This document shows, piece by piece, positions 42,675-51,795 of a stretch of DNA of 64,000 nucleotides. A model generated the notes under the pieces. That model was not told the DNA's origin. It searched no databases and saw only the letters and a program-made list of their open reading frames with translations. The DNA comes from Thermocrinis sp. Its GTDB lineage: Bacteria > Aquificota > Aquificia > Aquificales > Aquificaceae. A program made the translations under genes and the position numbers. The stretch covers positions 164,793 through 228,792 of the forward strand of contig NZ_DAIQAX010000001.1 of NCBI RefSeq assembly GCF_036781485.1, written 5' to 3'. Each line of letters opens with the position of its first letter. Within the stretch, counting starts at the first letter, position 1.

Positions 42675-43167
42675 TCAGCAGTCTTTCAAGATGGGGCTTT
42701 ATCCTATCGTAAAGGTCCCAAAGATCCTGAGATATGACCTTTGTTTGGGATACTGTGGGCATGAAGTTCGTATCCCCGTTCCACCTTGGGACTATGTGAA
42801 GGTGTATATGGCTTTCCAGCCCAGCACCCGCAGACCTTCCCAAGTTGTATCCAAGATTAAAGCCGTGTGGCTTGATTGTTTGCTCCAAAGCCTTAATACA
42901 GGCTACCGTTAATCTGTGAATTTCAAGCACCGTTTCCTCATCCAAAAGGCTAAAGTCCCCTATGTGATCCTTTGGAGCTATCATAAGATGTCCTGCGTTG
43001 TAGGGATACTTGTTGAATATAACAAAAGCTTTTTTCCCTCTGTATAGCACCAAGTAATCCCTTAACTTTTCTTCCGGCTGTATGACCGCTTCACAAAGAA
43101 AACACTCAGAGAACTGATCCACCTTTTCTACGTATCCACTTCTCCAAGGAGCCCAAAGAAGCTTCAT
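42664..43167 (-). CDS. HIT family nucleotide hydrolase/phosphorylase
   Basis: 167 residues. The histidine triad HIHLHIVPRW is near residue 122, with YNAGHLMIAPKDHIGDF before it. CxxC at the N-terminus (FLCEAV...) with further Cys/His may bind zinc, as in Ap4A phosphorylase-like HIT proteins. It probably acts on dinucleoside polyphosphates or AMP-linked compounds. It shares bases with the thioredoxin-like gene upstream (TTATGA) and overlaps the ABC ATPase gene. Confidence 0.9.
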   Translation of the reverse strand: MKLLWAPWRSGYVEKVDQFSECFLCEAVIQPEEKLRDYLVLYRGKKAFVIFNKYPYNAGHLMIAPKDHIGDFSLLDEETVLEIHRLTVACIKALEQTIKPHGFNLGYNLGRSAGAGLESHIHLHIVPRWNGDTNFMPTVSQTKVISQDLWDLYDRIKPHLERLLNAP

Positions 43168-43484
43168 AACCTTAGGAGCCTCCTTATTGCTACTTCCACT
43201 TCTTCTTCCGTGGGAGTGTAGTCGTGCCTTTCCAACTCCATAGTGTCCCTAAAGTATAGAACTGTGGGGAAGTAAAATATGCCAAGGTCCTCGGGAGTTG
43301 TGTTCTCTTCTGCATTCATGCTAAAAAAATTTACCCTATCTCCGTACATCACCTGAAACTTAGATAGCAGTTGAAAAACTTCCTGATTTTTTTCATTTCC
43401 CGGTTTGTAGAACACCACCACCGCGGGTTTTTCTGCAGATATAGCCCTGTCGTATATGTCTCTGTCTGTTAGCTCTTCAAACAT
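43164..43484 (-). CDS. Thioredoxin-fold protein lacking the CXXC motif
   Basis: 106 residues with a thioredoxin-like order: VVVFYKPGNEKNQEVFQLLSKF occupies the place of the WCxxC helix, and FYFPTVLYFRD supplies the cis-Pro loop. There are no cysteines, so it cannot do thiol chemistry. It may serve as a structural or chaperone-like relative. Start ATG 43484 has a GGAGGTGTG site. First gene of the small operon with the HIT and ABC genes. Confidence 0.75.
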   Translation of the reverse strand: MFEELTDRDIYDRAISAEKPAVVVFYKPGNEKNQEVFQLLSKFQVMYGDRVNFFSMNAEENTTPEDLGIFYFPTVLYFRDTMELERHDYTPTEEEVEVAIRRLLRL

Positions 43485-43520
43485 TTCACACCTCCGAATT
43501 TATTATAAAATATCAAGCTT

Positions 43521-44822
43521 GTGAAAGTTAGCGTTGGTATAGTTGGATGCGGTGTAGTGGGCACAGGCACGGTCGCTTTATTGTTGGAAAACGCTAAGGT
43601 AATAAAAGAGAAGACGGGGCTTGAGATCGTAATAAGCAAAGTAGCGGACAAAGATTGGAGCAAACCAAGAGAGTATAACGTGCCAGAACATCTTAGAACC
43701 ACAGACTACAGGGAGGTCTTAGAAAACTCCCAAATCGTAGTAGAGCTGGTAGGTGGTAAAGACTTTGCAAAGAAGCTAATACTGGAGGCTATAGAAAGGG
43801 GTAAGCACGTAGTAACTGCAAATAAGCACCTGCTTGCAGAAGAAGGATATGAGATATTCCATAAGGCAAAGGAGAAGGGAGTCCTTTTAGGCTTTGAAGC
43901 CTCCGTGGGTGGTGGCATACCGATCATAAAAGCCCTAAGGGAGGGCTTAGTTGGAAACAAAGTGCAAAACATTTACGGCATACTAAATGGCACCACAAAC
44001 TACATACTTACCAAAATGTTGGAAGAGGACCTCAGCTTTGAAAAGGCCCTTGATATGGCAAAAGGGTTCGGATATGCAGAAGCAGACCCCTCTTTGGACA
44101 TAGACGGTTGGGACTCTGCGCACAAGCTAAGCCTTTTAGCTTATGTAGGCTTTGGAAAGCACTTTCCCTTTAGTGAAATATACGTAGAAGGCATAAGAAA
44201 GGTTGACCTTTTGGATGTGGAGCTCGGAAAAGAATTGGGATACACGCTAAAGCTTTTGGCCATAGCAAAGAGAATAGATTCGGAAGTAGAACTTAGAGTC
44301 CATCCTACCTTTATACCCATTGACAACCCGTTGGCTAAGGTCTCGGATGTCTATAACGCAGTTTTGGTAGAGGGGGATTTTGTAGGTAAGACCATGTTCT
44401 ACGGAAGGGGAGCTGGCTCAAGACCTACCGCATCGGCGGTGGTTTCCGACATAGTGGATATTGCAAAGAGCATAAGCTACTGTATCCCTCCCAAGCATAC
44501 GTGGGAAAGTGAGGAACCGCTAAGAATCAATAAAAACTTCTATAGTAGATATTATCTTAGGTTTGACGTTCCTGACAAACCTGGAGTTTTGGCAAAAATT
44601 GCCCACGTTTTGGCAGAGTATAACATAAGCATAGCCTCTGTGCTTCAAAAAGAAAAGGTTTGTAAGGCAGCAGGCAGAGAAGGACAGCCCATTGTGCCTT
44701 TGGTTATACTTACCCACAAAGCTTATGAGATGGACATGCAAAAGGCAGTTGGCGACATACAAAAGCTTCCAGTTGTGGAAGGAACCCCCACTATCATAAG
44801 AGTGGAGGAGGAAGCCTATTGA
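43521..44822 (+). CDS. hom: Homoserine dehydrogenase
   Basis: 433 residues from GTG 43521. NAD(P) loop GIVGCGVVGTGT (7-18), VTANKHLLAEEG, GILNGTTNYILTKM and EADPSLDIDGWDSAHKL are the Hom signatures; a C-terminal ACT domain (YYLRFDVPDKPGVLAKIAHVLAE) allows feedback by threonine. It reduces aspartate semialdehyde from Asd. The stop shares bases with the rpe start. Confidence 0.97.
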   Translation: MKVSVGIVGCGVVGTGTVALLLENAKVIKEKTGLEIVISKVADKDWSKPREYNVPEHLRTTDYREVLENSQIVVELVGGKDFAKKLILEAIERGKHVVTANKHLLAEEGYEIFHKAKEKGVLLGFEASVGGGIPIIKALREGLVGNKVQNIYGILNGTTNYILTKMLEEDLSFEKALDMAKGFGYAEADPSLDIDGWDSAHKLSLLAYVGFGKHFPFSEIYVEGIRKVDLLDVELGKELGYTLKLLAIAKRIDSEVELRVHPTFIPIDNPLAKVSDVYNAVLVEGDFVGKTMFYGRGAGSRPTASAVVSDIVDIAKSISYCIPPKHTWESEEPLRINKNFYSRYYLRFDVPDKPGVLAKIAHVLAEYNISIASVLQKEKVCKAAGREGQPIVPLVILTHKAYEMDMQKAVGDIQKLPVVEGTPTIIRVEEEAY

Positions 44823-45487
44823 AGCTGTTGGCTCCCTCTATTCTTTCGGCCGATTTTTACAGGCTTGGAGAGCAAATATCCGCCTGTATAAGAGGTGGTG
44901 CGGACATATTGCACTTTGACGTGATGGACGGGCACTTTGTGCCAAACATAACCTTTGGACCTGTGGTGCTTGAAAGTATAAAAAAGCACTGCTCCATACC
45001 CTTGGATGCCCATCTGATGATAGAGAACGTGGATAAGTATATTCCGGACTTTGTAAAGGCTGGTGCGGATATGGTAAGCATACACATAGAGAACAACTAT
45101 CACATTCACAGAAGCCTTGAGCTAATAAAGAGCTTGGGTGCAAAGGCAGGGGTGGTGATAAACCCGGCCACATCCCTTAAACTTTTGGAAGAAGTTTTGC
45201 ACTATGTGGATTTCGTGCTTTTGATGTCGGTAAATCCGGGTTTTGGAGGACAAAGGTTTATCCCAAGGTCCATAGAAAGGCTAAAAAAGCTAAAGGCTAT
45301 GGTTTTGGAAATAAACCCGAAGGTGCATATAGAGATAGACGGAGGGATAAAGGAAGACAACATAAAGCAAGTGGCGGAAGCTGGAGCAGACATAATAGTG
45401 GTAGGTTCGGCCATCTTTTCTTCAGAAGACGTGGAAGCTCAAACAAGAAAGCTAAAGAACATTCTTATCTCCTTAGAGGCACTGTAA
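44819..45487 (+). CDS. rpe: Ribulose-phosphate 3-epimerase
   Basis: 222 residues from TTG 44819, which has GAGGAGG upstream inside the end of hom. LLAPSILSADFYRLGEQI, HFDVMDGHFVPNITFGP, MSVNPGFGGQRFIP and EIDGGIKEDN cover the metal and catalytic residues of this TIM-barrel enzyme. It interconverts ribulose-5-P and xylulose-5-P. It overlaps the convergent lptD gene by 23 bp. Confidence 0.96.
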   Translation: MKLLAPSILSADFYRLGEQISACIRGGADILHFDVMDGHFVPNITFGPVVLESIKKHCSIPLDAHLMIENVDKYIPDFVKAGADMVSIHIENNYHIHRSLELIKSLGAKAGVVINPATSLKLLEEVLHYVDFVLLMSVNPGFGGQRFIPRSIERLKKLKAMVLEINPKVHIEIDGGIKEDNIKQVAEAGADIIVVGSAIFSSEDVEAQTRKLKNILISLEAL

Positions 45488-47447
45488 GCCTCTGCAGGTC
45501 AAAGATGTTAAAGGTTATATAGAGCTCCTTTAAATACTTTCCTTTTGTCCCATCGTAATTATCCCTTGCAAGCAGTCCAAAGCTCCAGCATGCGCCTCTG
45601 TAGTCAAGGCTCGCTTGTCTGGTCAAATCCTTCTTTATTCTGTTATCTCTTGTTAGAGAAAAGCCAAGGACTGCAGACCTGTAGGCTGTGCTTAGGTTTA
45701 GAGTAGTTTGGTCTGAAAGCTTCTGTTCAAAAAGGTTTCTTGATGATATGTGTCCTAAGGTGAGGGTGGTTTTTTTGTATGTAAAGGTTAAGTTGCTGGA
45801 TCTTTCGAGAAAAGAGGCACTCTCCACATCGTAAAGGCTGTCCGTATAAAAACTCAGAGCCTCTGAGGGTTTAACAGATAGGATAGTTCTAATCGGTACT
45901 ATTTTTCTTTCTGCGGTTAAACCCGCGTATGCGTACTTACCAAGATAGTTGTAACCCGTGCTAAGGTAGAAGTTTAAAAATTCCTTATCGTTGTAGCTCA
46001 GAGAGCCAGCAGCGGTTATCTCAATCTGGTTTTTTTTACTTAGATCATCCAAGTTGTCAAACTTTGGATTGTTAAAATCCTTCGGTCTAATTCTGTAGTT
46101 CAGCGTAAAGAAGTTTTTCATGCTAAATTTTCCCCTTTGAAAATCTAAAGTAAAGGGCACGCTTTCGGAAAAGTAAATACTCGTTACGCTGTTTTTGTAT
46201 CCTTTCTGGTTTAAACCGAAATATTGTATGTTTTCAAATATAATTTGGGAGTGGAACACTTTGCTCAGTATTCTTTTGGGCACGGAAATCTCTGGGAAAA
46301 TCAAGATCCTTTGCCCTCTTAGACCAAGCTCTCTATAAAAATTAGTGTAGGAAAAATAGGCACTCAGAAAAAGGTTGTTCACTATCTGCTGTGGCTTCCA
46401 ATATAGGTTTATCTCCGGTAGTCTGTGTAATGTTTGCTTGTTATTTGGAGATGTAGTATCGTAAAAATACTTTGCGTTAAAGCTTAGAAAAACCCTATCA
46501 AGCTCTTTGCTGTAGTTTATGTAAGAGGTCAGATAGGGTTTTGTTCTTTCTATTCTTTTCAAAGAAGTGTCTTCCAAAAAGTATGGGTCCGATGTTGTAT
46601 CCAAGCCCGCTTTAAAATCTTGAAGGTCTAAATCAAGCTTGAAACGGTATCTGTTTTTTCTGAAGGTGCTTAGATTTCTCCCTTTCCACCACTTGCCCGG
46701 TGGCTCGGGTTCATTGTAATAGGATGCATCTAACCTAAGATCGTTCTCCTTAAATAATGCTTGCCTATATTCTAAGGAAAAACCTTTAGCTTGCTTGTCT
46801 CTAAAGTCCAGTGTTAGAGTAGCATCTTTATCCTTTGAGATAGCCCAGTAGATTGGCTGTTGGTATATTAAGTTGTTGAATGAGTTAGAACCTACCGTTG
46901 GTGGCAGAAGACCAGACCTACGCTCTCCAACAGGGTAGATAAAAAGTGGCAGATAGGCAAGAGGGAATTTGAAGAGCCTAAGAGAATTGTTTGTTGAAAA
47001 AACATACTTTTGATCTACTTCTGCCCTTGAAAAGCAAAGGACCATTTCCTTCCTATCGGGAGGACATGTGGTAATCTGCCCATCTTCTACGGTGTATAAA
47101 TCCTTGCTTTTTTCCAGTCTCTTAGCCTCAAAGTGAAATCTTTCAAATCTGCCTTCGGCATTTAAGTAATATCCTACATCTTTTTCTAAGTTGATGTACG
47201 CGTAAGAGCCTACTGCTTCAAGCCTACCGTCCAAAGACTTTACGTAAACATTACCTTCCGCTATAACTTCCTTTGTTTCAGGGTTGTATCTTATAGTGTC
47301 TGCCTTTATGTAGTACCTTTCGTGATAGACCTCTACCTCTTCCTTTGCCTGTATCCATCCATCGGGCTGACGTTCAAGGTAGTTGGAAAATATCTCCAAG
47401 CTGTAGGTTATATTTATCAAGAAGATAACAAGATAGACTATCAGCAT
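45465..47447 (-). CDS. lptD: LPS-assembly protein LptD
   Basis: 660 residues. A short signal segment (1-16) is followed by an OstA/LptA-like jellyroll (IKADTIRYNPETKEVIAEGNVYV) and a long beta-barrel rich in alternating aromatic residues, ending LTVPLRR. YLPLFIYPVGERRSGLLPPTVG is the conserved junction. LptD places lipopolysaccharide on the outer surface. Cys residues near 128 and 142 and one near 619 could form structural disulfides. It supports a double-membrane cell. Confidence 0.93.
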   Translation of the reverse strand: MLIVYLVIFLINITYSLEIFSNYLERQPDGWIQAKEEVEVYHERYYIKADTIRYNPETKEVIAEGNVYVKSLDGRLEAVGSYAYINLEKDVGYYLNAEGRFERFHFEAKRLEKSKDLYTVEDGQITTCPPDRKEMVLCFSRAEVDQKYVFSTNNSLRLFKFPLAYLPLFIYPVGERRSGLLPPTVGSNSFNNLIYQQPIYWAISKDKDATLTLDFRDKQAKGFSLEYRQALFKENDLRLDASYYNEPEPPGKWWKGRNLSTFRKNRYRFKLDLDLQDFKAGLDTTSDPYFLEDTSLKRIERTKPYLTSYINYSKELDRVFLSFNAKYFYDTTSPNNKQTLHRLPEINLYWKPQQIVNNLFLSAYFSYTNFYRELGLRGQRILIFPEISVPKRILSKVFHSQIIFENIQYFGLNQKGYKNSVTSIYFSESVPFTLDFQRGKFSMKNFFTLNYRIRPKDFNNPKFDNLDDLSKKNQIEITAAGSLSYNDKEFLNFYLSTGYNYLGKYAYAGLTAERKIVPIRTILSVKPSEALSFYTDSLYDVESASFLERSSNLTFTYKKTTLTLGHISSRNLFEQKLSDQTTLNLSTAYRSAVLGFSLTRDNRIKKDLTRQASLDYRGACWSFGLLARDNYDGTKGKYLKELYITFNIFDLQRLTVPLRR

Positions 47448-47479
47448 AGCTTTTTTGTTTTATTATATGAAAAAAATAG

Positions 47480-48769
47480 TTATCTTAAAAATTCTAAAAC
47501 TTTCTGAGAAACCACCTCGGAGTTTCTTATACAATCTGCCACCGACACACCGCTTAGATAATTTCCGGTTAAAAACAGTCCCAGATTTTCTTTTTCCATT
47601 GTCTGAGCAAGCTCGTAGTATTTACCGTAACCTAAGTTGTATTGGGGAATTCCTTTCTTCCATTTTGTAATGTTAAGGATGTTTGCATCAACGCTTAGGA
47701 TTTCCTTTAACTCTCTTTCCACTATCTTAGATATTGTCTCTTCCTCCTCTTCTATGATCTGTGGATCTGTGGCACCTCCAAGATAAACAGTCAAGAGGTT
47801 TCCTTTTCTCCCTGAGAATATGTTGGATGAAAAAAGAACGCCAAGCATTCTTTTTTTCTCCTTGCGTGGAATTAAAAAGCCAAAGCCGGGGGGTATGGGG
47901 TCTTTTGTTGCCACATGAACGACGACTATTGGAGCGTAATATATCTTGTCAAACTCCTGAGCAGCACTCCAAGAAAGGTCTCTCAAAAGATAGCTTGCAG
48001 ATGTAGCTGGTGCAGAAACTATCACAGCCCTTGCCTCAAACTTTCCGTTTTTTGTATCCAAAATAAACCTATCGTCCTTTTTTCTTATTCTCAGCACTAC
48101 GTTTTCTAAATCCACATCCAAAGCTTCAGACAATCTTTTGGGAAAGCTCCAGTTGCCTCCTTCAAAGGAAATTAATCTGCCCCCAGGTCCGAGGGCTTTC
48201 AGCTTTATAGCTCCCTTTATAAGACTTCCAAATCGCTGTTCCAGTTCATAGACCCTTCTTACCGCATACTTTACCGAAAGCTGTCTTACATCTCCTGCAT
48301 AAACACCGCTTACAAAGGGTTCCACTATGTAGTCAAGAAACTCCTGACCTAACCGCCTTTTTACAAACTCCGCTATAGTTTCTTCGCTCTTTATAGACTT
48401 AGACACAAAAGGTTCTCTCAGAACTTTTAATTTGCCAGACAAAGAAAGCAGGGGAGATGTTAAAAAGCTTATTGGTGAAAGGGGCAGTGGTATAAGCTTT
48501 CCATTTTTGTATATATACCTTATCTTTGCTTCATCTTGAGCGTAAAGGGGTTTTACGTCTGCTAAAGCTAAAAACTCTTCAACTTTTTTGTCTGCTAAAA
48601 TGGTTTGAGGTCCGAGTTCGCAAAGATATCCGTCAATGTTTTTTGTTTGTATATTGCCACCTACTCTGTCTTCCTTTTCAAAAACTTTTACCTTTACACC
48701 TGCCTTTTGAAGGCGAAAGGCTACGGAAAGCCCGGATATACCCGAGCCAACTACCGCAACATCTATCAT
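47480..48769 (-). CDS. Oxygen-dependent-type protoporphyrinogen/coproporphyrinogen oxidase
   Basis: 429 residues. FAD-binding VVGSGISGLSVAFRLQKAGVKV is at 6-27, with VFEKEDRVGGNIQT after it and SGVSVADCI near the C-terminus (the FAD-site ending). This is the HemY/HemG-type flavin oxidase acting late in haem synthesis. Whether it oxidises copro- or protoporphyrinogen is not shown by sequence. It overlaps thiG by 4 bp and is 32 bp from lptD. hemC, an earlier haem gene, lies at 54260. Confidence 0.9.
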   Translation of the reverse strand: MIDVAVVGSGISGLSVAFRLQKAGVKVKVFEKEDRVGGNIQTKNIDGYLCELGPQTILADKKVEEFLALADVKPLYAQDEAKIRYIYKNGKLIPLPLSPISFLTSPLLSLSGKLKVLREPFVSKSIKSEETIAEFVKRRLGQEFLDYIVEPFVSGVYAGDVRQLSVKYAVRRVYELEQRFGSLIKGAIKLKALGPGGRLISFEGGNWSFPKRLSEALDVDLENVVLRIRKKDDRFILDTKNGKFEARAVIVSAPATSASYLLRDLSWSAAQEFDKIYYAPIVVVHVATKDPIPPGFGFLIPRKEKKRMLGVLFSSNIFSGRKGNLLTVYLGGATDPQIIEEEEETISKIVERELKEILSVDANILNITKWKKGIPQYNLGYGKYYELAQTMEKENLGLFLTGNYLSGVSVADCIRNSEVVSQKVLEFLR

Positions 48770-49569
48770 GATTTGTAAGGAACACCCTTAAGTGGAGAAG
48801 AGGGAACCGCATAAGTCCTCTTTGGCATCCTTCCAGCAAGGTAAGAGAGTCTACCGGCGATTGTAGCGTATTTCATAGCAACCGCCATCTTTATAGGATC
48901 CTTAGCCTCTGCCAAAGCTGTGTTGGTAAGTATGCCGTCTACTCCAAGCTCCATTACAGGGGGGATATCCGCCGCACTACCTATGCCCGCATCCACTATA
49001 ACAGGGACAGAAACCGCTTCCTTTATGAAGATTAAATTGTAGGGATTCTGAAGTCCAAGACCCGAACCTATGGGTGCGGCCAGGGGCATAACTGCAGCAC
49101 AGCCAATATCTTCAAACTTTTTAGCATACACAGGGTCATCAAAGATGTAAGGAAGAACTACAAAGCCTTCCTTTACAAGGAACTTTGCCGCTTTATAGGT
49201 TTCTTCCATATCTGGCAGTAGAGTTTTTTGATCTCCTATTACCTCAAGCTTTATCCAGTTTATGCCTGTAGCTTCTCGAGCAAGCATGGCAGTTTTTATG
49301 GCTTCTTCTGCGGTATAGCATCCTGCAGTGTTGGGAAGGATGATGTATTTTTTGGGATCTATGTAGTCCAGTAGGTTTTCTTTGCTAGGATCTGTTATAT
49401 TTACCCTTCTAACCGCAACGGTAATCATCTCTGCACCGCTTGCCTCCAAAACCTCCTTATTTTGCTGAAAGCTCTTAAACTTTCCAGACCCAATAATCAG
49501 CCTGGACCTTAAGCGCCTGCCGGCTATTTCAAGGTAATCGTCCTCCAAAAGTTTTTCCCAATCAAGCAT
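48766..49569 (-). CDS. thiG: Thiazole synthase
   Basis: 267 residues. LIIGSGKFKSF, VAVRRVNI, NTAGCYTAEEAIKTA, NWIKLEVIGD (Schiff-base Lys) and PVIVDAGIGSAADIPPVMELG are ThiG signatures. It joins deoxyxylulose-5-P, a glycine imine and ThiS-borne sulfur to make the thiazole of thiamine. GGAGGTATTTTATG gives a clear start at 49569. thiS is not next to it. Confidence 0.96.
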   Translation of the reverse strand: MLDWEKLLEDDYLEIAGRRLRSRLIIGSGKFKSFQQNKEVLEASGAEMITVAVRRVNITDPSKENLLDYIDPKKYIILPNTAGCYTAEEAIKTAMLAREATGINWIKLEVIGDQKTLLPDMEETYKAAKFLVKEGFVVLPYIFDDPVYAKKFEDIGCAAVMPLAAPIGSGLGLQNPYNLIFIKEAVSVPVIVDAGIGSAADIPPVMELGVDGILTNTALAEAKDPIKMAVAMKYATIAGRLSYLAGRMPKRTYAVPSSPLKGVPYKS

Positions 49570-49644
49570 AAAATACCTCCTATAGGATAATAAAATATGC
49601 TAATAAATCTAAAAAGGTCTTTTGCTTTTAGTTGTCAGTTATTC

Positions 49645-50406
49645 CTATTCTTCTTTTTCTTGCTTTGTCGGAGGTTTTGGTCTTTCAATTATCTTGTCCG
49701 GAGCAAGCCTTTCCACTATAGAATTCGCTACCTGAACCACCACATCCCTTGCCACCATGTCAAGGGAGAGGTTTTTGCTTATGCTCCATCCACCACCTGC
49801 GCCAAACCCACCACCTGCACCAGCACCAAAAAGACCCCAGGAGCTCTTTTCTGAACTTGCATCAAAAGAGTTGGAATAGGCGATTTCAAGCGTTTCGGGT
49901 TTTATAATATTCACGTCAACACCAAGCTTAGCCTGATCCTTTCTGACGTTTATCGCACCTAGCACGGGAATTAATCCACCTCCTAAGGCTCCGCCACTTC
50001 TCTCCAATTCAAGGGCGGTTATAGAGCCCGTTATCATGTAATCTACCTTTGGAGGTTGGACCTTTTGCCCAGTGGCTTCTAGAAGTTTTTTCATCCTTTC
50101 ATACTGCTCCAAATCAACTATTCTGAAGCAATTGGTGGCTTTAAGGGCGTTGGTGAGCATGGTAGTGAGTCCCTTCCCTACACCTTTCACACCGCCTGTT
50201 CCAGCCAATGCTTCGTATATTAATGACAGTCTGGGATTTCCGGGGTTTGCTTCTTGACAAGAGTTTGCCTTGCAATCAAACTCCATAACCATAACAGAAT
50301 AAACAGGCTCCGCACATCTAACTACAGGAATTTGTCTCTCCACAGTCTTGGTTTCACTTGCGTAGACTGCTGTTAGCAAAATAAATCCACCTAACACTTT
50401 TTTCAT
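49645..50406 (-). CDS. CsgG/HfaB-like envelope protein
   Basis: 253 residues from ATG 50406, which has GGAGGTGG upstream. A signal peptide (1-17, ending VYAS) lacks a lipobox Cys, unlike classic CsgG. SLIYEALAGTG, GLTTMLTNALKATNCFRIVDLEQYERMKKLLEATG and VDYMITGSITALELE (in pieces) match the CsgG/HfaB fold. A Gly-rich loop (LFGAGAGGGFGAGGGW) follows near 196-211. CsgG forms a curli export pore or anchors surface structures; no curli genes are near. Two 14-bp repeats lie upstream. Confidence 0.75.
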   Translation of the reverse strand: MKKVLGGFILLTAVYASETKTVERQIPVVRCAEPVYSVMVMEFDCKANSCQEANPGNPRLSLIYEALAGTGGVKGVGKGLTTMLTNALKATNCFRIVDLEQYERMKKLLEATGQKVQPPKVDYMITGSITALELERSGGALGGGLIPVLGAINVRKDQAKLGVDVNIIKPETLEIAYSNSFDASSEKSSWGLFGAGAGGGFGAGGGWSISKNLSLDMVARDVVVQVANSIVERLAPDKIIERPKPPTKQEKEE

Positions 50407-50745
50407 GCTTCCACCTCCTCTCTTTTGAGTAATAATATAATACAATATGAGATGAGATAATATAATACAAATAATACGTTGGGTGAGAAATTAACCAAGC
50501 ACATAGCTTTTTCTGAAGAAGCTATAGCCAACAACATACCCGTAAATGTAAGTCAAAAGCGTTATACCTTTCCTCCACCTGCTGATGTAATTGAAAACCC
50601 TTATCTGTGAGTTCACACCGTCAATTAGCATTTTAGCAAGTTTAAGCACGGGCGTATTTGTAATGTAAGAGAGAATATACAATGCGCAGAGTTGCAAGTC
50701 AGACACTTTTGGCTATTCCTGTTCTTTTGGCAAAGAGCTTAGAGA
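50407..50745 (-). other. 339-bp gap between csgG-like and bcp genes
   Basis: This is the only gap over 300 bp. Near the csgG-like gene it holds two 14-bp repeats (50432-50470). A minus-strand ORF of 71 codons with a GTG start (50491-50706) is weak: no ribosome site, no family recognised, only vague hydrophobic content (ITLLTYIYGYVVGYSFF). A 7-bp inverted repeat ATAGCTT/AAGCTAT sits at 50503-50525. I see no RNA gene. It may contain the csgG-like promoter and a gene remnant. Confidence 0.5.
50432..50470 (-). repeat. Two 14-bp direct repeats upstream of the csgG-like gene
   Basis: ATAATATAATACAA occurs at 50432-50445 and 50457-50470, 25 bp apart start to start, 26-65 bp before the csgG-like start codon. 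On the minus strand each contains TATTAT, like a -10 box. They may be regulator half-sites or tandem promoters. Confidence 0.6.
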
Positions 50746-51270
50746 CTAAAACCTTTGGGGTTTATAAAGGCTGTTTAACCTTTCTATGTATTCTAAAACT
50801 CTCTTTGCATCTGCAGATGGATCTACACCTCTGTATATCTTTTCTACGTTGTTTTCTGGATTTATCAGTACTGTATCCCTTGAACAAAATCCAAGAATTA
50901 CTCTAACTCCGTATGCCTTTGCCACCTCCCCTTTGGGATCCGAGAGGAAGGTTATCTTAAAACCATACTTTTCCTTAAACTTTCTTATGCTTTCCACCGA
51001 GTCTGTGCTTATTCCAAACACTTCTGCATTCACCTTTCTAAAGCTTTCTATTAGATTGCTGTATTCCTTTGCTTGAGCTGTGCATCCAGGTGTATCTGCT
51101 TTTGGATAAAAGTATAGGACTACCCACTTTCCTTTGTAGTCAGAAAGCTGGACCAGATTCCCTTGATCAGAGTAAAGCTTGAAGTTGTATGCCTGCTGCC
51201 CCTCTTTTATGGGAGAGCCACTTAAGGAAATGCCTAAGATCCCAAATATACCAAGCAATAACTTCTTCAT
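50746..51270 (-). CDS. Peroxiredoxin (Bcp/PrxQ-like), secreted
   Basis: 174 residues. A signal peptide-like N-terminus (1-17) precedes an AhpC/TSA domain with YFYPKADTPGCTAQAKEY; the peroxidatic Cys is C63. The resolving Cys five residues later in many PrxQ proteins is absent, so it may be a 1-Cys form or use the later Cys in GFCSRD. It would detoxify peroxides in the periplasm. An envelope location is inferred from the leader only. Confidence 0.88.
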   Translation of the reverse strand: MKKLLLGIFGILGISLSGSPIKEGQQAYNFKLYSDQGNLVQLSDYKGKWVVLYFYPKADTPGCTAQAKEYSNLIESFRKVNAEVFGISTDSVESIRKFKEKYGFKITFLSDPKGEVAKAYGVRVILGFCSRDTVLINPENNVEKIYRGVDPSADAKRVLEYIERLNSLYKPQRF

Positions 51271-51304
51271 AAGGATAAAAATATTACAAACTAAACTCTG
51301 AAAG

Positions 51305-51322
51305 CCCCCCGTTTAGGGGGGA
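51305..51322. terminator. GC-only hairpin between hsp20 and bcp
   Basis: CCCCCC (51305-51310) and GGGGGG (51316-51321) form a perfect 6-bp stem with a five-base loop GTTTA, just after the hsp20 stop. No U tract of note follows, so termination is possible but not certain. It could instead protect the hsp20 mRNA 3' end. Confidence 0.4.
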
Positions 51323-51328
51323 AGTATG

Positions 51329-51760
51329 TTAGGTTATTTCTATCTTTTTCTCCCTGGATGTCTTTTCTTTGGGGAACCTTATTTCTAAAACTCCATCCTT
51401 ATACTCAGCCTTTATGCCCTCCAGCTTTACATCTGTGGGCAAGCCTATAACCCTTTCAAACTTTCCATACACCCTTTCTACCCTGTGGACAGTTTCAGTC
51501 TTTTCTTCCCTCTCTTCCTTCTTTTCTCCTCTGATGATTAGATTATTGTCTCTTACAAGCACTTCCACATCCTCTTTTTTCACACCAGGAAGTTCTGCTT
51601 TAACAACTACTTCCGTATCTGTTTCATAAACGTCCAAGGCAGGTGCAAAGAGCCTTTCAACGGGCTCTTCCTTGAAAAACTCCTCCATAAACCTGTCAAA
51701 CTCCCTTCTTATTCTTTCAAGCTCTTCAAAAGGACGCCAAACTAAAAGTCCTTTCCTCAT
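51329..51760 (-). CDS. Small heat-shock protein (Hsp20/alpha-crystallin)
   Basis: 143 residues from ATG 51760, with AAGGAGGTGAGAG upstream; the longer frame to 51823 crosses the promoter. The alpha-crystallin domain spans about 40-130 (ALDVYETDTEVVVKAELPGVKKEDVEV and GVLEIRFPK in pieces), and the C-terminal IEI motif (KKIEIT) that docks neighbouring subunits is present. It is a holdase chaperone. A promoter is found at 51796-51823; no CIRCE repeat is seen. Confidence 0.95.
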   Translation of the reverse strand: MRKGLLVWRPFEELERIRREFDRFMEEFFKEEPVERLFAPALDVYETDTEVVVKAELPGVKKEDVEVLVRDNNLIIRGEKKEEREEKTETVHRVERVYGKFERVIGLPTDVKLEGIKAEYKDGVLEIRFPKEKTSREKKIEIT

Positions 51761-51795
51761 GGCTCTCACCTCCTTAATAGGCTTTATGTCAATTA

